NCBI GenBank assembly: GCA_945892765.1
Contig: CAMDDQ010000004.1
Span: 1-61,333, forward strand
DNA: 61,333 nucleotides
Source of the DNA: Asaia bogorensis
GTDB lineage: Bacteria; Pseudomonadota; Alphaproteobacteria; CACIAM-22H2
Direction: 5' to 3'
Each line of letters begins with the position of its first letter. Position 1 is the stretch's first letter. A model generated the notes under the pieces. That model saw only the letters and a program-made list of their open reading frames with translations, ran no database searches and was not told where the DNA came from. Positions 44,895 through 54,614 of the stretch are shown piece by piece. Position numbers and translations under genes: made by a program.

Positions 44895-46217
44895 TTACCG
44901 GCTCGGCAACGCGAGGTTGCCGACCGGATAGTTGGACACGATCGTACGCGCGCGGGCGTGATAGTTGGCGAGTGCGGTTTTTGCGGCTACGCGGTTGCCT
45001 GCGCGGGCCAAGTCGAGAATGGCGCTCATGTCACCGATCAACTGCGCGGAAACGACGCGAACGTCCGGCACATCGGCAGGCAACCTTCCGCCGAATTCGG
45101 CGCGAGTGTCGAAACGCCAGCCGATCCAATTCAAATCGAAATTGACGGTCTCGACGACCAACCCGATGGCCGCGAGGTCGTTGGCCTCGATTGCGTGGTC
45201 GAGCACCGAAACATAGGTCGAGACTTCCCGCATCGCGGCTTGCCGCGTGACCGGTTCATAGCTTCCTTCACCCGCGCTGACGGCATCGAGATAGGCGACG
45301 AGGTCTTCGGTCTCCTCGGGCCTCAGCTTGAGCGAAAAGACGCGATCGAAATGTTCGACGACCTCGAGAAAGCTGGTGTAGCGCCCATCGTGGAAATAGG
45401 GCGCGGTCAATCCGGCATTGATCAGCGTGGGCGTTTTGAAAAGACCGTTGGAACCGACATCGTGGCGGCGGCCATCGGCGAACAGGGACTCCGGAACGTG
45501 GCAGTTCGCGCAAGATTTTCCGTCCATGCCGGCAAACGGCTTAACGAAAAGGGCCTCGCCGCGTTTGGCCGCTGGGTCGGCCGATGAAGCAAGGCGGCCG
45601 AGCCTGTTGAGCTTCGAGTTGGGCAGAAAGTCGATTTGGTCCATATACGCGACCAGCGCGTCGAGAACGCGAGGCTCCGGTTCGGGCCCGGCGAATTCGT
45701 TGACGATGACGTGGCGCGCGAATTCGCGGAGAGAACCGATGCGCCCGTCGCGTCCATAGGGCGCGAGGAAGCGGATGCCGCGCAGGCTTGGGATGTCGAC
45801 GTGGTTGGCGACGCCGTCATCCTGAACCGGATTGAAGAAACCATTGGTGGGATCAAGTCCGCCGCGATGGGCGGAGATGCCCGGGATAAAGAATCTGGCG
45901 TTGATATCGCCTTGTCGGTGGCAGGAGTCGCAGGACAGTCCCGCTTCTTTCGCCTTTTCACCGAAGAGCGTCGGCGAACTGAACGCCGCGTTGCCAAGGG
46001 CGACCATATAGGATTGCCGCCCGCCTTCGGCTTCGCTCTTGAGAATTTGGCGCGGGCGTTCGCGGGCGTCGAGACCGAAATCCGTTCCCTTCGGCAACCC
46101 GGCGATGGTTTGGGCGCGCGCCGCCGGCGCGACGAATGCGGCCAATGCTGCGACCACCAAAAACCCAGCCACTTCCAGCCGACGGCTTCGGCACCGCGTC
46201 GCGAATGAATTCAGCAT
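44895..46217 (-). CDS. Di-haem cytochrome c peroxidase-like protein
   Basis: A 440-residue exported protein with a signal peptide (LEVAGFLVVAALAAFVAPAARAQ) and two haem c sites, CDSCH (96-100) and CANCH (236-240). This spacing and KTPTLINAGLTAPYFHDGRY match the di-haem MauG/cytochrome c peroxidase fold (CCP_MauG). A C-terminal extension of about 130 residues is largely helical and not part of the usual enzyme. It would act in the periplasm, reducing peroxide or oxidising a partner. The ATG at 46217 has GGGGACACG before it. It lies 44 bases after a MAPEG gene. Confidence 0.88.
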   Translation of the reverse strand: MLNSFATRCRSRRLEVAGFLVVAALAAFVAPAARAQTIAGLPKGTDFGLDARERPRQILKSEAEGGRQSYMVALGNAAFSSPTLFGEKAKEAGLSCDSCHRQGDINARFFIPGISAHRGGLDPTNGFFNPVQDDGVANHVDIPSLRGIRFLAPYGRDGRIGSLREFARHVIVNEFAGPEPEPRVLDALVAYMDQIDFLPNSKLNRLGRLASSADPAAKRGEALFVKPFAGMDGKSCANCHVPESLFADGRRHDVGSNGLFKTPTLINAGLTAPYFHDGRYTSFLEVVEHFDRVFSLKLRPEETEDLVAYLDAVSAGEGSYEPVTRQAAMREVSTYVSVLDHAIEANDLAAIGLVVETVNFDLNWIGWRFDTRAEFGGRLPADVPDVRVVSAQLIGDMSAILDLARAGNRVAAKTALANYHARARTIVSNYPVGNLALPSR

Positions 46218-46261
46218 CGTGTCCCCGGTATGGTTCGTCGCTGGAGGATCAGGCGAACGGT

Positions 46262-46672
46262 CTAGGTCCGGCCGCCGACGGCAAACAGATATATCGCATA
46301 GAGGCCTGTCAGGATAAGGACGAGCCAAGTCAAGGACGTGCCCGCGACCCGGCCGAAACTTGCGCCGCTGGTGGAAACCAAACCTTGGGCGTGAAGCAAG
46401 CAACCAGCGAACAACGCGGCGCCCAAGACATGAACGGCAAGGCTAGGGGCGCCGACGATTTCGATGATGCCCAGAAGAACGAGCGCCATCGGGACATACT
46501 CGGCGTTGTTGGCATGTGTGCGGATGGTCTGCAACATCTCGGCATTGCCGCCATCGCCGGCAAGGATATTGAGGCGCGAGCGGGTCATCGTGACGCGGAT
46601 GGCGAGTATCGTGGCGAGAAGGCCGTTGAGCCCCGCGTAAAGCGCCGTAATAAGAGGTGCGTGCTGCATCAT
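46262..46672 (-). CDS. MAPEG family membrane protein (YecN type)
   Basis: A 136-residue protein with four hydrophobic helices and the MAPEG signature RTHANNAEYVPMALVLLGIIE. Family members are glutathione transferases or peroxidases in membranes of eukaryotes; the bacterial YecN branch has no assigned substrate. The first of two adjacent ATG codons is preferred because GGAG lies six bases before it. It is probably co-transcribed with the downstream di-haem cytochrome, hinting at a shared redox or detoxification role. Confidence 0.87.
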   Translation of the reverse strand: MMQHAPLITALYAGLNGLLATILAIRVTMTRSRLNILAGDGGNAEMLQTIRTHANNAEYVPMALVLLGIIEIVGAPSLAVHVLGAALFAGCLLHAQGLVSTSGASFGRVAGTSLTWLVLILTGLYAIYLFAVGGRT

Positions 46673-46905
46673 GATCCGCTCCCCAGAATAGCTGGGCCAA
46701 AGCCTAACATGAAGGCTGGCCTTCGGACGAGGGCCGCTCGGCGACCTAATCGGCGCGGCATCAATGCCGTTTCGTTTGCGCCGCGGCAAATGATATTGTC
46801 CGGCCCAGAATGGTTTCTCCCTAGGCCTGAGCGTGGCGAAAAAATCGCGCTTGTGCAGCGCAGCATTCAGGCGCCGAGGAGCCGCGGCGGCGAGCAGAGG
46901 GCGAC

Positions 46906-48828
46906 ATGAACCTTCATGTAAGGGATAAGCAACGCCAATCCGCAGCGGGCAAGCTCGCCGCGACGCCCCTTCCCGGCTTGACTCCCGAACTCGCCGCGTT
47001 GCTGGGCCGGGCGCCCAAGGTCACGACCTCGGCCAAGCGCGAAGTCTTGATCGAATTGGCCCTGGGCGGGGCCGGGAACGACACCTACGACGTTGTGTAC
47101 GAGGTTCCGGGCAAGGGCGCTGTCACTGAGGCCACGGTCGTGCGCTGCCGGAACGGCTTGGCCGTTAACTACCCCGATCCTAGAATGCGGCGGCGCGATC
47201 CCGATTGCATGGTCATCGCCGATGATGGCCCGACCGACAAGCCGCAATTCAAGGATCGCTTCGGCATCGGATTCGATGGGTTGCGCAGCGAGATTCTGGC
47301 CTGGCTAGAGCGCCAGGAATTGATTGTGTTGCCCTTCCGCGCCGGCGGAAACCTGATTGGATATGACGCCCTGCTCGTGGCTCCGGCCAATGCCGCTTTT
47401 TTCGCGGCCGCGCTCGGCGACCTGCAAGGGAAGATACCCGGCGGTGACGTGCCCGCCGATTTTTCGCCGCGAGCGGTGATCTATCTCGCGCCGCCCTTCC
47501 GCCATACGCATTGCAAGGGCGAGCAGATCGTTGTCCATAACCGGGCAAAGGGCCTGCACGAGATATTCTCTTTGAATCTCTATCCGGGCCCCAGCGCCAA
47601 GAAGGGCGTGTACGGGGTGCTGCTGTCGATCGGCGAGACCGAAGGCTGGCTGACGGCCCATGGCTCGGTCGTTCAGGTCGTCACACCCTACGACAACGTC
47701 GTCACGATCATGCACGAAGGGGCGAGCGGCAGCGGCAAGAGCGAAATGCTCGAATATCCACATCGGGAGTTCGATGGGCGCTTGCTGCTCGGGGAAAACG
47801 TGGTCACCAAGGAGCGCCGCCGCATCGTTCTTAACCAGGGGTGCGAGCTGCGTCCGGTGACCGACGACATGGCGCTCAGCCACCCGTCGTTTCAGGGACA
47901 AAGCGGCAAGCTTCAGGTTTCGGACGCCGAAGATGCATGGTTCGTGCGTGTCGACCATATCGACCATTACGGCGTCGATCCGCATCTCGAACGCCTGACC
48001 TTGCATCCACCGAAGCCGCTGATCTTCCTCAATCTCGACGCCGTCGCCAATTCGAGTTGCCTGATTTGGGATCACGTCGAGGATGCGCCCGGCAAACGTT
48101 GCCCCAATCCTCGGGTTATTCTCCCGCGCGCCGCGGTGCCCGGGATCGTCGATGGGCCGGTGGAGGTGGATGTGCGTAGCTTCGGCGTACGCGCGCCGCC
48201 CTGCACACTCGAGAATCCGACCTATGGCATTTTCGGATTGATCCATTTTCTGCCGCCATCACTGGCCTGGCTGTGGCGGCTGGTGTCGCCGCGCGGCCAC
48301 GCCAATCCCAGCATTATCGGGGGCACCGGCCTCTCCAGCGAAGGCGTCGGTTCCTACTGGCCTTTCGCGACCGGCCGGCGCGTTGACCAAGCGAATTTGC
48401 TGCTCGGTCAGATCCGCTCGACCCCGCGCACGCGCTTCCTTTTGTTCCCCAACCAGCATATTGGCGCCTGGCGCGTCGGCTTCATGGCGCAGTGGATCGG
48501 GCGTGAATACATCGCCCGCCGCGGCGGCGCCAAATTCCGGCCAGACCAGCTCGTGCCGGCGCGTTCGGCGCTGCTGGGCTACGCGCTCCGCCATATGCAG
48601 GTCGAGGGCACCGTGATCGGGCATTGGTTCCTCGAGACCAACACCCAACCCGAGGTAACGGAGGAAGGCTACGACGCCGGCGCGCTCCAGTTGGTCGATT
48701 TTTTCCGCCGCGAGTTGACGCCTTATCTCGACGAGGCCGACCTTGATCCGACCGGACGCGACATCATCCGATGCTGTCTCGAAGGCGGTGCGCTGGCCGA
48801 CTACGAAAGCCTGTTGCCCTCTGCCTAG
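46906..48828 (+). CDS. DUF4914 family protein with PEPCK/HPr-kinase-like P-loop
   Basis: A 640-residue cytosolic protein that I assign to DUF4914, of unknown function. The P-loop GASGSGKS (Gly272 to Ser279) in IMHEGASGSGKSEMLEYP has the form seen in ATP-dependent phosphoenolpyruvate carboxykinase and HPr kinase folds. LNQGCELRPVTDD and LIFLNLDAVANSSCLIWDH follow, possibly the metal- and substrate-binding strands. IIGGTGLSSEGVGSYWPFATG resembles a glycine-rich substrate loop. There is no signal peptide. AGAGGG precedes the ATG. A methyltransferase gene follows by 32 bases on the same strand. Confidence 0.8.
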   Translation: MNLHVRDKQRQSAAGKLAATPLPGLTPELAALLGRAPKVTTSAKREVLIELALGGAGNDTYDVVYEVPGKGAVTEATVVRCRNGLAVNYPDPRMRRRDPDCMVIADDGPTDKPQFKDRFGIGFDGLRSEILAWLERQELIVLPFRAGGNLIGYDALLVAPANAAFFAAALGDLQGKIPGGDVPADFSPRAVIYLAPPFRHTHCKGEQIVVHNRAKGLHEIFSLNLYPGPSAKKGVYGVLLSIGETEGWLTAHGSVVQVVTPYDNVVTIMHEGASGSGKSEMLEYPHREFDGRLLLGENVVTKERRRIVLNQGCELRPVTDDMALSHPSFQGQSGKLQVSDAEDAWFVRVDHIDHYGVDPHLERLTLHPPKPLIFLNLDAVANSSCLIWDHVEDAPGKRCPNPRVILPRAAVPGIVDGPVEVDVRSFGVRAPPCTLENPTYGIFGLIHFLPPSLAWLWRLVSPRGHANPSIIGGTGLSSEGVGSYWPFATGRRVDQANLLLGQIRSTPRTRFLLFPNQHIGAWRVGFMAQWIGREYIARRGGAKFRPDQLVPARSALLGYALRHMQVEGTVIGHWFLETNTQPEVTEEGYDAGALQLVDFFRRELTPYLDEADLDPTGRDIIRCCLEGGALADYESLLPSA

Positions 48829-48860
48829 CGTGTGGCCGCAAGAAAGGAGCGCGACGGATC

Positions 48861-49520
48861 GTGGAGTCCCGCGTGCATCCCGAACTCTGGCGCCTGGAGC
48901 CGATGAGCCGCGAATTCGGCGGCGACCGCGGCACGCCGCTTGATCGCTACTATATCGAAGGATGGCTCGCGCGAAACGCGATTGACGTGCGCGGCCGCGT
49001 GCTTGAAGTCGGCGACAACATCTACACGCGCCGCTTCGGCGGGCGTGCCGTCGCCATGAGCGATGTCGTCTATCTGAAGCCAGGCAAACCGGGCGTGACC
49101 ATTGTCGCCGATCTGCGCGATGGGCCGGCTATTCCGTCGCGGGCGTTCGACTGCGTCATCCTGACCCAAACGTTGCACTTGATCGACGATATCAAGGCGG
49201 TGTTGGCGACGGTTCATCGAGTGCTCAAGTCGGGCGGCGTATGCCTGGCATCCCTGCCGGGAATCTCACAGATCAGCAGTTACGATGCCGCGCGTTGGGG
49301 AGATCATTGGCGGTTCACACCGCATTCGGCGCGAAAATTTTTCTCCGAGGCGTTTGTGGGCGGCGTGGTATCCACGGAGTCCATGGGAAATGTGTTGAGC
49401 GCTTGCGGATTCCTTCAGGGCCTCGCCACGCACGAACTGACGCGCGTCGAACTCGACTTCAACGATGCCGACTATCCGTTGGTCATTGCCGTGCGCGCCG
49501 CAAGGAACGCCCTCGCCTAG
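48861..49520 (+). CDS. SAM-dependent methyltransferase (Methyltransf_11)
   Basis: The 219-residue protein contains SREFGGDRGTPLDRYYIEGWL, RGRVLEVGDNIYTRRFGG as SAM motif I (VLEVGDN rather than the usual glycine-rich form), VIVDLRDG-like and FDCVILTQTLHLIDDI, and RVLKSGGVCLASLPGISQIS. Members with the EFGxDRGTPxDRYYIE sequence are usually found in surface polysaccharide loci. A GTG at 48861 is the best available start; a second GTG four codons later is possible. AAAGGAG lies 11 bases before the first. Its stop is 7 bases from a convergent gene. Confidence 0.82.
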   Translation: MESRVHPELWRLEPMSREFGGDRGTPLDRYYIEGWLARNAIDVRGRVLEVGDNIYTRRFGGRAVAMSDVVYLKPGKPGVTIVADLRDGPAIPSRAFDCVILTQTLHLIDDIKAVLATVHRVLKSGGVCLASLPGISQISSYDAARWGDHWRFTPHSARKFFSEAFVGGVVSTESMGNVLSACGFLQGLATHELTRVELDFNDADYPLVIAVRAARNALA

Positions 49521-49527
49521 GGCGCGG

Positions 49528-50074
49528 TCAGTCGCCGACCCTAAATCGGTTGATCCGAAGCTTTTTCAGAACCTCCGTCAATTCCCGTCCAACGCGTCCG
49601 CCTTCCTGCTTCAACTCGTTCTTGAAGACACCGCGTAGCGCGAAGACGTGAAGACCGAGCAAATCGAGGCCCTCCTCCGACCATTCCCGGCCGGGGTCGA
49701 GGAACTTGCAGACCGTGTCGGCAACTAAAGTCGCGAGCGGATAGCCGAAGGTCCCGCTTTGGCCGCGGATTTCGTGGGAAGCGTCATACATCGCTGACCG
49801 GTATGTGCGGACATTCGCAGGGTCCTTGGCCGCCGCCTCATAGGCTTCCGCAGCTTTTCAAACTCCGGTTCGATTTCGCGGATGAAACTGCCGGAATAAT
49901 GGATGACGGCGAGGTCGGCCTTGCCGAGCGCCTCCTCGATTTCGATGCCCCCGGTTGAGCCAACTTTCTGCCTAATATGTTTAGGCGGGCGAATGACCTC
50001 GGCCTTTTTTCGCGCGCGGATGGAGGCGACGGTTTGGGTGGGCTTAGGAGCGGCCTGTTGCGGATGATCTGCAT
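49528..50074 (-). pseudogene. Hpt-domain protein broken by two single-base deletions
   Basis: Three minus-strand frames join into a coherent product of about 182 residues. Frame A starts at the ATG at 50074 (MQIIRNRPLL). Frame B gives AEVIRPPKHIRQKVGSTGG and EALGKADLAVIHYSGSFIR to EFEKLRK. Frame C gives AYEAAAKDPANVRTYRSAM, SHEIRGQSGTFGYP and the end. Restoring one base at the T6 run 50005-50010 and one near 49845 joins them. SHEIRGQSGTFG fits a histidine phosphotransfer motif with the phospho-His. Frame B has no ATG, GTG or TTG start of its own, which supports a broken longer gene. Real inactivation and sequence error are both possible. Confidence 0.6.
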
Positions 50075-50213
50075 CCGTGGCTGTGGCGATATCTGATAGG
50101 GCCGGTCCTGGAAACGCCGATCTGGATCGCCGCGCCAGCGGTTGTGGCCGTAGCCGCGCTGCTGCTCCAGCGCCGGCGCCGGCGCTTCGGTTTGCGGGAC
50201 TAACGCCTCGCGG
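50075..50213. other. Unresolved short region between Hpt remnant and lepA
   Basis: Both strands show protein-like frames. On plus, a frame ending with TAA at 50201-50203 reads PVLETPIWIAAPAVVAVAAL then QRRRRRFGLRD, like the C-terminus of a tiny membrane protein, but it has no start codon. On minus, a frame continuing into the Hpt remnant reads RGYGHNRWRGDPDRRFQDRP. I cannot decide which, if either, is real. Confidence 0.3.
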
Positions 50214-52016
50214 TCATTCCCCGCGCGCCTTGAGCGCGGCGAGGAACGCCGATTGCGGAATCTCGACCTTGCCGAATTGGCGCATTCGCTTTTTGCCTTC
50301 TTTTTGTTTGTCGAGCAGCTTGCGCTTGCGGCTGATGTCGCCGCCATAACATTTGGCCAACACGTCCTTGCGTAGTGCCTTCACGGTCTCGCGGGCGACG
50401 ATGCGCCCGCCAATGGCCGCCTGGATGGCGATCTGGAAAAGCTGGCGCGGGATAAGTTCCTTGAGCTTTTCGCACAAGACACGCCCGCGCGATTCGGCGG
50501 CGCTGCGGTGGACGATGGTGGCAAGTGCGTCCACCGGTTCGGCATTGACCAGGATCGACAGCCTGACGAGGTCGTTTTGTGCGTAGCCGTCGATCTGATA
50601 GTCGAAGCTGGCATAACCGCGCGAAACCGATTTCAGACGGTCGTGGAAATCGAAGACGACCTCGTTCAGCGGCAAACGATACACGAGCATCGCGCGGCTG
50701 CCGGCATAGGTCAGATCGATCTGGACTCCCCGTCGTTCCTGGCAGAGGGCGAGGACCGAGCCAAGATAGGTGTCGGGCACCATGACCGTCGCTTTGATCC
50801 AGGGCTCTTCGATGTGGTCGATGCGAACGGGATCGGGCATGTCGGCCGGGTTGTGCATTTCCATGACCGAGCCGTCGGTCAGGAAGATGCGATAAATGAC
50901 CGATGGCGCGGTGGCGATGAGGTCGAGGTTGAATTCCCGGACCAGGCGTTCCTGGATGATTTCGAGGTGGAGCAGACCGAGAAAACCGCAGCGGAAACCG
51001 AAGCCGAGCGCAGCGGAGGTTTCCGGTTCATAGAGGAAGCTGGCGTCATTCAGGCGCAGTTTGGACAGGCTGTCGCGGAGCCGCTCGAAATCGGCGGCAT
51101 CGATGGGAAACAACCCGCAGAACACAACCGGGAGGCTGGGCTTGAAGCCGGGCAGAGCCACCGCGGCGGGCCGCCGATCCTCGGTCAACGTGTCGCCCAC
51201 GCGGCAATCGGCGACGCTGCGGATGCCGGCGGTGATGAAACCGACCTCGCCCGGACCCAGGCTCGGCACGTCCTTCAGCTTCGGCGTGAAGAAGCCGACA
51301 CGGTCGACATCGTGAACCGCACCGGTCGCCATCATGCGCAGGCGCAGCCCTTTTTTGAGCTCGCCATCCTTAACCCGCACGAGGATGACCACGCCGAGAT
51401 AGGAGTCGTACCAGCTATCGACGAGAAGGGCCTTGAGTGGTGTGGTCTTTTCGCCGATCGGCGGTGGCAGTCTTTCGACAATGGCCTCAAGCACGTCGTC
51501 GATACCCAGCCCGGTCTTGGCCGAAATAGGCACGGCATGGGTGGCGTCGAGGCCGACGACCTCTTCGATCTGCGCGCGCACCCGCTCCGGTTCGGCCGCC
51601 GGCAGGTCGATCTTGTTGAGCACGGGCACGATTTCATGGCCGGCGTCGATTGCCTGATAGGCATTGGCCAAAGTCTGGGCCTCGACGCCCTGGGTGGCGT
51701 CGACGATGAGGAGCGAGCCTTCACACGCGGCGAGCGACCGGCTCACCTCGTACGAAAAGTCGACATGGCCGGGCGTGTCCATCAGGTTGAGTTGATAGGT
51801 CTTCCCGTTCTTTGCCTTGTAAGTCAGACGGACCGTCTGCGCCTTGATGGTGATGCCGCGTTCGCGTTCGATATCCATCGAATCGAGCATCTGGTCGCGG
51901 AAGTCGCGCGAATCGACGCCGCCGCAACGCTGGATCAGACGATCCGCCAACGTCGATTTGCCATGGTCGATATGGGCGATGATGGCGAAATTTCGGATAT
52001 GAGCGAGATCGGTCAT
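50214..52016 (-). CDS. lepA: Elongation factor 4
   Basis: LepA is a membrane-associated translational GTPase that affects ribosome progression and initiation under stress. The 600-residue protein has G1 AHIDHGKST (14-22), DxPGH as DTPGHVDF, G4 NKIDLP, and the EF4-specific C-terminal domain ([20 protein letters not shown] and [20 protein letters not shown]). The ATG at 52016 begins [19 protein letters not shown]; an upstream extension lacks homology. A promoter-like sequence is about 110 bases upstream. Confidence 0.98.
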   Translation of the reverse strand: MTDLAHIRNFAIIAHIDHGKSTLADRLIQRCGGVDSRDFRDQMLDSMDIERERGITIKAQTVRLTYKAKNGKTYQLNLMDTPGHVDFSYEVSRSLAACEGSLLIVDATQGVEAQTLANAYQAIDAGHEIVPVLNKIDLPAAEPERVRAQIEEVVGLDATHAVPISAKTGLGIDDVLEAIVERLPPPIGEKTTPLKALLVDSWYDSYLGVVILVRVKDGELKKGLRLRMMATGAVHDVDRVGFFTPKLKDVPSLGPGEVGFITAGIRSVADCRVGDTLTEDRRPAAVALPGFKPSLPVVFCGLFPIDAADFERLRDSLSKLRLNDASFLYEPETSAALGFGFRCGFLGLLHLEIIQERLVREFNLDLIATAPSVIYRIFLTDGSVMEMHNPADMPDPVRIDHIEEPWIKATVMVPDTYLGSVLALCQERRGVQIDLTYAGSRAMLVYRLPLNEVVFDFHDRLKSVSRGYASFDYQIDGYAQNDLVRLSILVNAEPVDALATIVHRSAAESRGRVLCEKLKELIPRQLFQIAIQAAIGGRIVARETVKALRKDVLAKCYGGDISRKRKLLDKQKEGKKRMRQFGKVEIPQSAFLAALKARGE

Positions 52017-52126
52017 CGGCTCGGCGGGGGCGCTGGCGAAAATGGGTCGCGATCGGCGATCTGCGCGGCCGGCGAAAGCCACAAGCCGCGTGCGTTGCAC
52101 CGATTGTCCGGTACGGGATTGGCAGC

Positions 52127-52155
52127 AACATAGGTGGACCCAACCGCACGCGCAA
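52127..52155 (-). promoter_or_regulatory. Predicted sigma70 promoter of lepA
   Basis: On the minus strand TTGCGC (52155-52150) and TATGTT (52132-52127) are 17 bases apart, in the 192-base gap between pheT and lepA. Transcription would begin near 52120 and leave a leader of about 100 bases. Confidence 0.5.
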
Positions 52156-52208
52156 CTCCCGCGCTCGCCTCCCGCAGGAAGATAGGCGGGGACGGGCGGG
52201 CGGCCAGA

Positions 52209-54614
52209 TTAGGCACGTAGCGTGCCGGCGGTGGCTTTGGTGACGGCGGCGACAATCTTTTGTCCGACCGCCTCGATGTCGGCATCGGTCAATGTACGGT
52301 CGTTGGGCTGGAGCCGCACCGCGATCGCGATGGATTTTTTGCCCGGCCCGACGCCTTCGCCTTCGTAGAGATCGAAGACCGAAACCTCGGCGATCAGCCC
52401 GCGATCGGCGCCGCGCGCCGCCCGCAACACTGCGTCCGCCGGCACCGCCGCATCAACAACGAAAGCGAAGTCGCGTTCCACTGGCAGCAGCGGCGAAGGT
52501 TTGAGGAGGGGCCGCGCCTTGCCGGCGCGTTCCTTCGGTGGCGGCAGGGCCGACAGGTTCATCTCAAAACCGCAAGCCGGACCCTTGAGGTCGAACCGCG
52601 TCAGAAGTCGCGGATGGATTTCGCCGAAATAGCCGATGACTTTCGGCCCCAGCCGCAAGGTTCCGGCGCGGCCGGGGTGGTACCACGCGGGGGGATCGGT
52701 GGCCACCTGCGCGGCGTCGGCGCCGATGCCGGCGGCGGCGAGAGCCGCCAAGATGTCCGCCTTAGCGTCCAAGGCATCGGCTTTGCGTTGATGGCTGGAC
52801 CAGTGGCGCGGGCGCGATTGGCCGACGCGCAGACCGGTCGCGGCAAGCGACTGATCGGCGGCGGTTTCACCGGCATATTGCGGGCCGATTTCGAACAAGG
52901 CGAGATCGGGCAGCCCGCGATCGGCGTTGCGTTTGGCCGCTTCGAGCAGGTTGGGCAGGATCGAGGGCCGCATCAGATCGAGATCGGCGCTGATGGGGTT
53001 GGCGAGCTTGAGCGATTCGCGGATCCCAAACGGCTCGGCCAATGACGCGCTCATGAATGAATACGTCACCGCCTCGACCATGCCGCGCGCCGCGAGAGCG
53101 CGGCGCACCAGGGCCTCGCGCCGCTGCGCCGGCGTGCGTGCGATCCGGGGAAGGTTGCTGTCGCGCGGCAGCGACAGCGCCGGGATTCGGTCATAACCAT
53201 AGACCCGCGCGACTTCCTCGACCAAATCGGGTTCACCCTCGATATCCGGGCGCCAGGACGGGATGCCGACGCTCAGCCCTTCGGCATCGGGCGTATTGGT
53301 GAACCCGAGATCGGTGAGGATGCGTGCGCTGTCGGCCAAGGGAAGCGTAATCCCGCCGAGGCCGTGCAAGCGGTCGGCTCGCAAATGAACATTGCGTTGC
53401 CAACGCGGTTCGGCGCCGGCGACGACGAGTTCGCCGGCCTCCCCGCCGCAGAGCTCAAGCACCATCTTGGTGGCTGCTTCCATCCCGGCGACGACGAAGG
53501 CCGGATCGACGCCGCGCTCGAAACGATGGCGGGCGTCGCTGTCGATGCCGAGCTTGCGGCCGGTCGCGGCCGTACGCAGCGGATCGAACAGCGCCGCCTC
53601 GATGAAGACATTGGTCGTAGTTTCGGTGCAACCGGTCGATTCCCCGCCGATGACGCCACCCAGGGATAACACGCCGTCCTCGTCGGCGATCACGGTCATG
53701 CCGGGATCGAGCGCATAGGTCTTGCCGTCGAGCGCGGGCAGGCTTTCACCGGGCTTGGCCAGCCGGACGGTCAGGGCGCCGGCGATGGTGTCGGCGTCGA
53801 AGACGTGAAGCGGCCTGCACGCATCGATGGTCAGGAAATTGGTGATGTCGACAAGGGCCGAGATCGGCCGCAGCCCAACCGCTTTCAGCCGCCGCCGCAA
53901 CCAATCCGGGCTCGGTCGATTCCTAACCCCCCGGATCATGCGACCCACGAAGTGTGGGCAGGCATTGGTGGTGCCGTCGGGAAAATCGAGATAGACGCGG
54001 ATCGGGCCTGGGATCGGCTTGGCGGGGGCGGCGCCGGCGAACGCCCAGGGTTTGAGTTTTCCCAAACCGGCCGCGGCAAGGTCGCGGGCGACACCGCGCA
54101 CCCCGAGACAATCGGGACGATTGGCCGTGACCTTGATGTAAATGACCGGATCGTCCAAACCAAGCACGCCAGCGATGGGCTCGCCGATGCGGGCGTCGCC
54201 GGGTAGATCGATGATGCCGTCGTGATCCTCACCCAGCCCCAATTCGCGCGCGGAGCACAACATCCCCGCGCTGTCCACGCCGCGGATCGCGGATTTCTTC
54301 AGCAGGATCCCGGTTCCCGGCAACGTGACGCCGGGCGCGGCGAAGGCTGCCTTCATGCCGGCGCGGGCGTTGGGCGCCCCGCACACGACCTGCACGACGC
54401 CCTTGCCGGTATCGACGCGGCATACTTGCAGACGGTCGGCATCGGGATGCCGTTCGGCCGAAATAACATGGGCGACGGTGAACGGCGCCAGCGCGGCACC
54501 GCGATCCTCCACGCTTTCGACCTCGAGGCCGAGCGCGGTCAGACGCGTCTGGATGTCATCAAGCGACGTGTTGGTGTCGAGATGGTCCGTCAGCCAGCCC
54601 AGCGTGAACTTCAT
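52209..54614 (-). CDS. pheT: Phenylalanyl-tRNA synthetase beta subunit
   Basis: The 801-residue beta chain is full length. It has an N-terminal [14 protein letters not shown] region, an EMAP-II-like tRNA-binding domain ([21 protein letters not shown]), B3/B4 editing domains ([42 protein letters not shown]), a B5 domain, a catalytic-like core ([13 protein letters not shown]) and a C-terminal anticodon-binding FDX-ACB domain ([20 protein letters not shown]). Its ATG overlaps the pheS stop as ATGA, keeping alpha2-beta2 stoichiometry. Confidence 0.98.
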   Translation of the reverse strand: MKFTLGWLTDHLDTNTSLDDIQTRLTALGLEVESVEDRGAALAPFTVAHVISAERHPDADRLQVCRVDTGKGVVQVVCGAPNARAGMKAAFAAPGVTLPGTGILLKKSAIRGVDSAGMLCSARELGLGEDHDGIIDLPGDARIGEPIAGVLGLDDPVIYIKVTANRPDCLGVRGVARDLAAAGLGKLKPWAFAGAAPAKPIPGPIRVYLDFPDGTTNACPHFVGRMIRGVRNRPSPDWLRRRLKAVGLRPISALVDITNFLTIDACRPLHVFDADTIAGALTVRLAKPGESLPALDGKTYALDPGMTVIADEDGVLSLGGVIGGESTGCTETTTNVFIEAALFDPLRTAATGRKLGIDSDARHRFERGVDPAFVVAGMEAATKMVLELCGGEAGELVVAGAEPRWQRNVHLRADRLHGLGGITLPLADSARILTDLGFTNTPDAEGLSVGIPSWRPDIEGEPDLVEEVARVYGYDRIPALSLPRDSNLPRIARTPAQRREALVRRALAARGMVEAVTYSFMSASLAEPFGIRESLKLANPISADLDLMRPSILPNLLEAAKRNADRGLPDLALFEIGPQYAGETAADQSLAATGLRVGQSRPRHWSSHQRKADALDAKADILAALAAAGIGADAAQVATDPPAWYHPGRAGTLRLGPKVIGYFGEIHPRLLTRFDLKGPACGFEMNLSALPPPKERAGKARPLLKPSPLLPVERDFAFVVDAAVPADAVLRAARGADRGLIAEVSVFDLYEGEGVGPGKKSIAIAVRLQPNDRTLTDADIEAVGQKIVAAVTKATAGTLRA

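Noticed and set aside
50508-52133. Plus-strand ORF of 541 codons opposite lepA
   Set aside because: Long only because GC-rich codon bias keeps the antisense frame open; lepA is unmistakable on the other strand.
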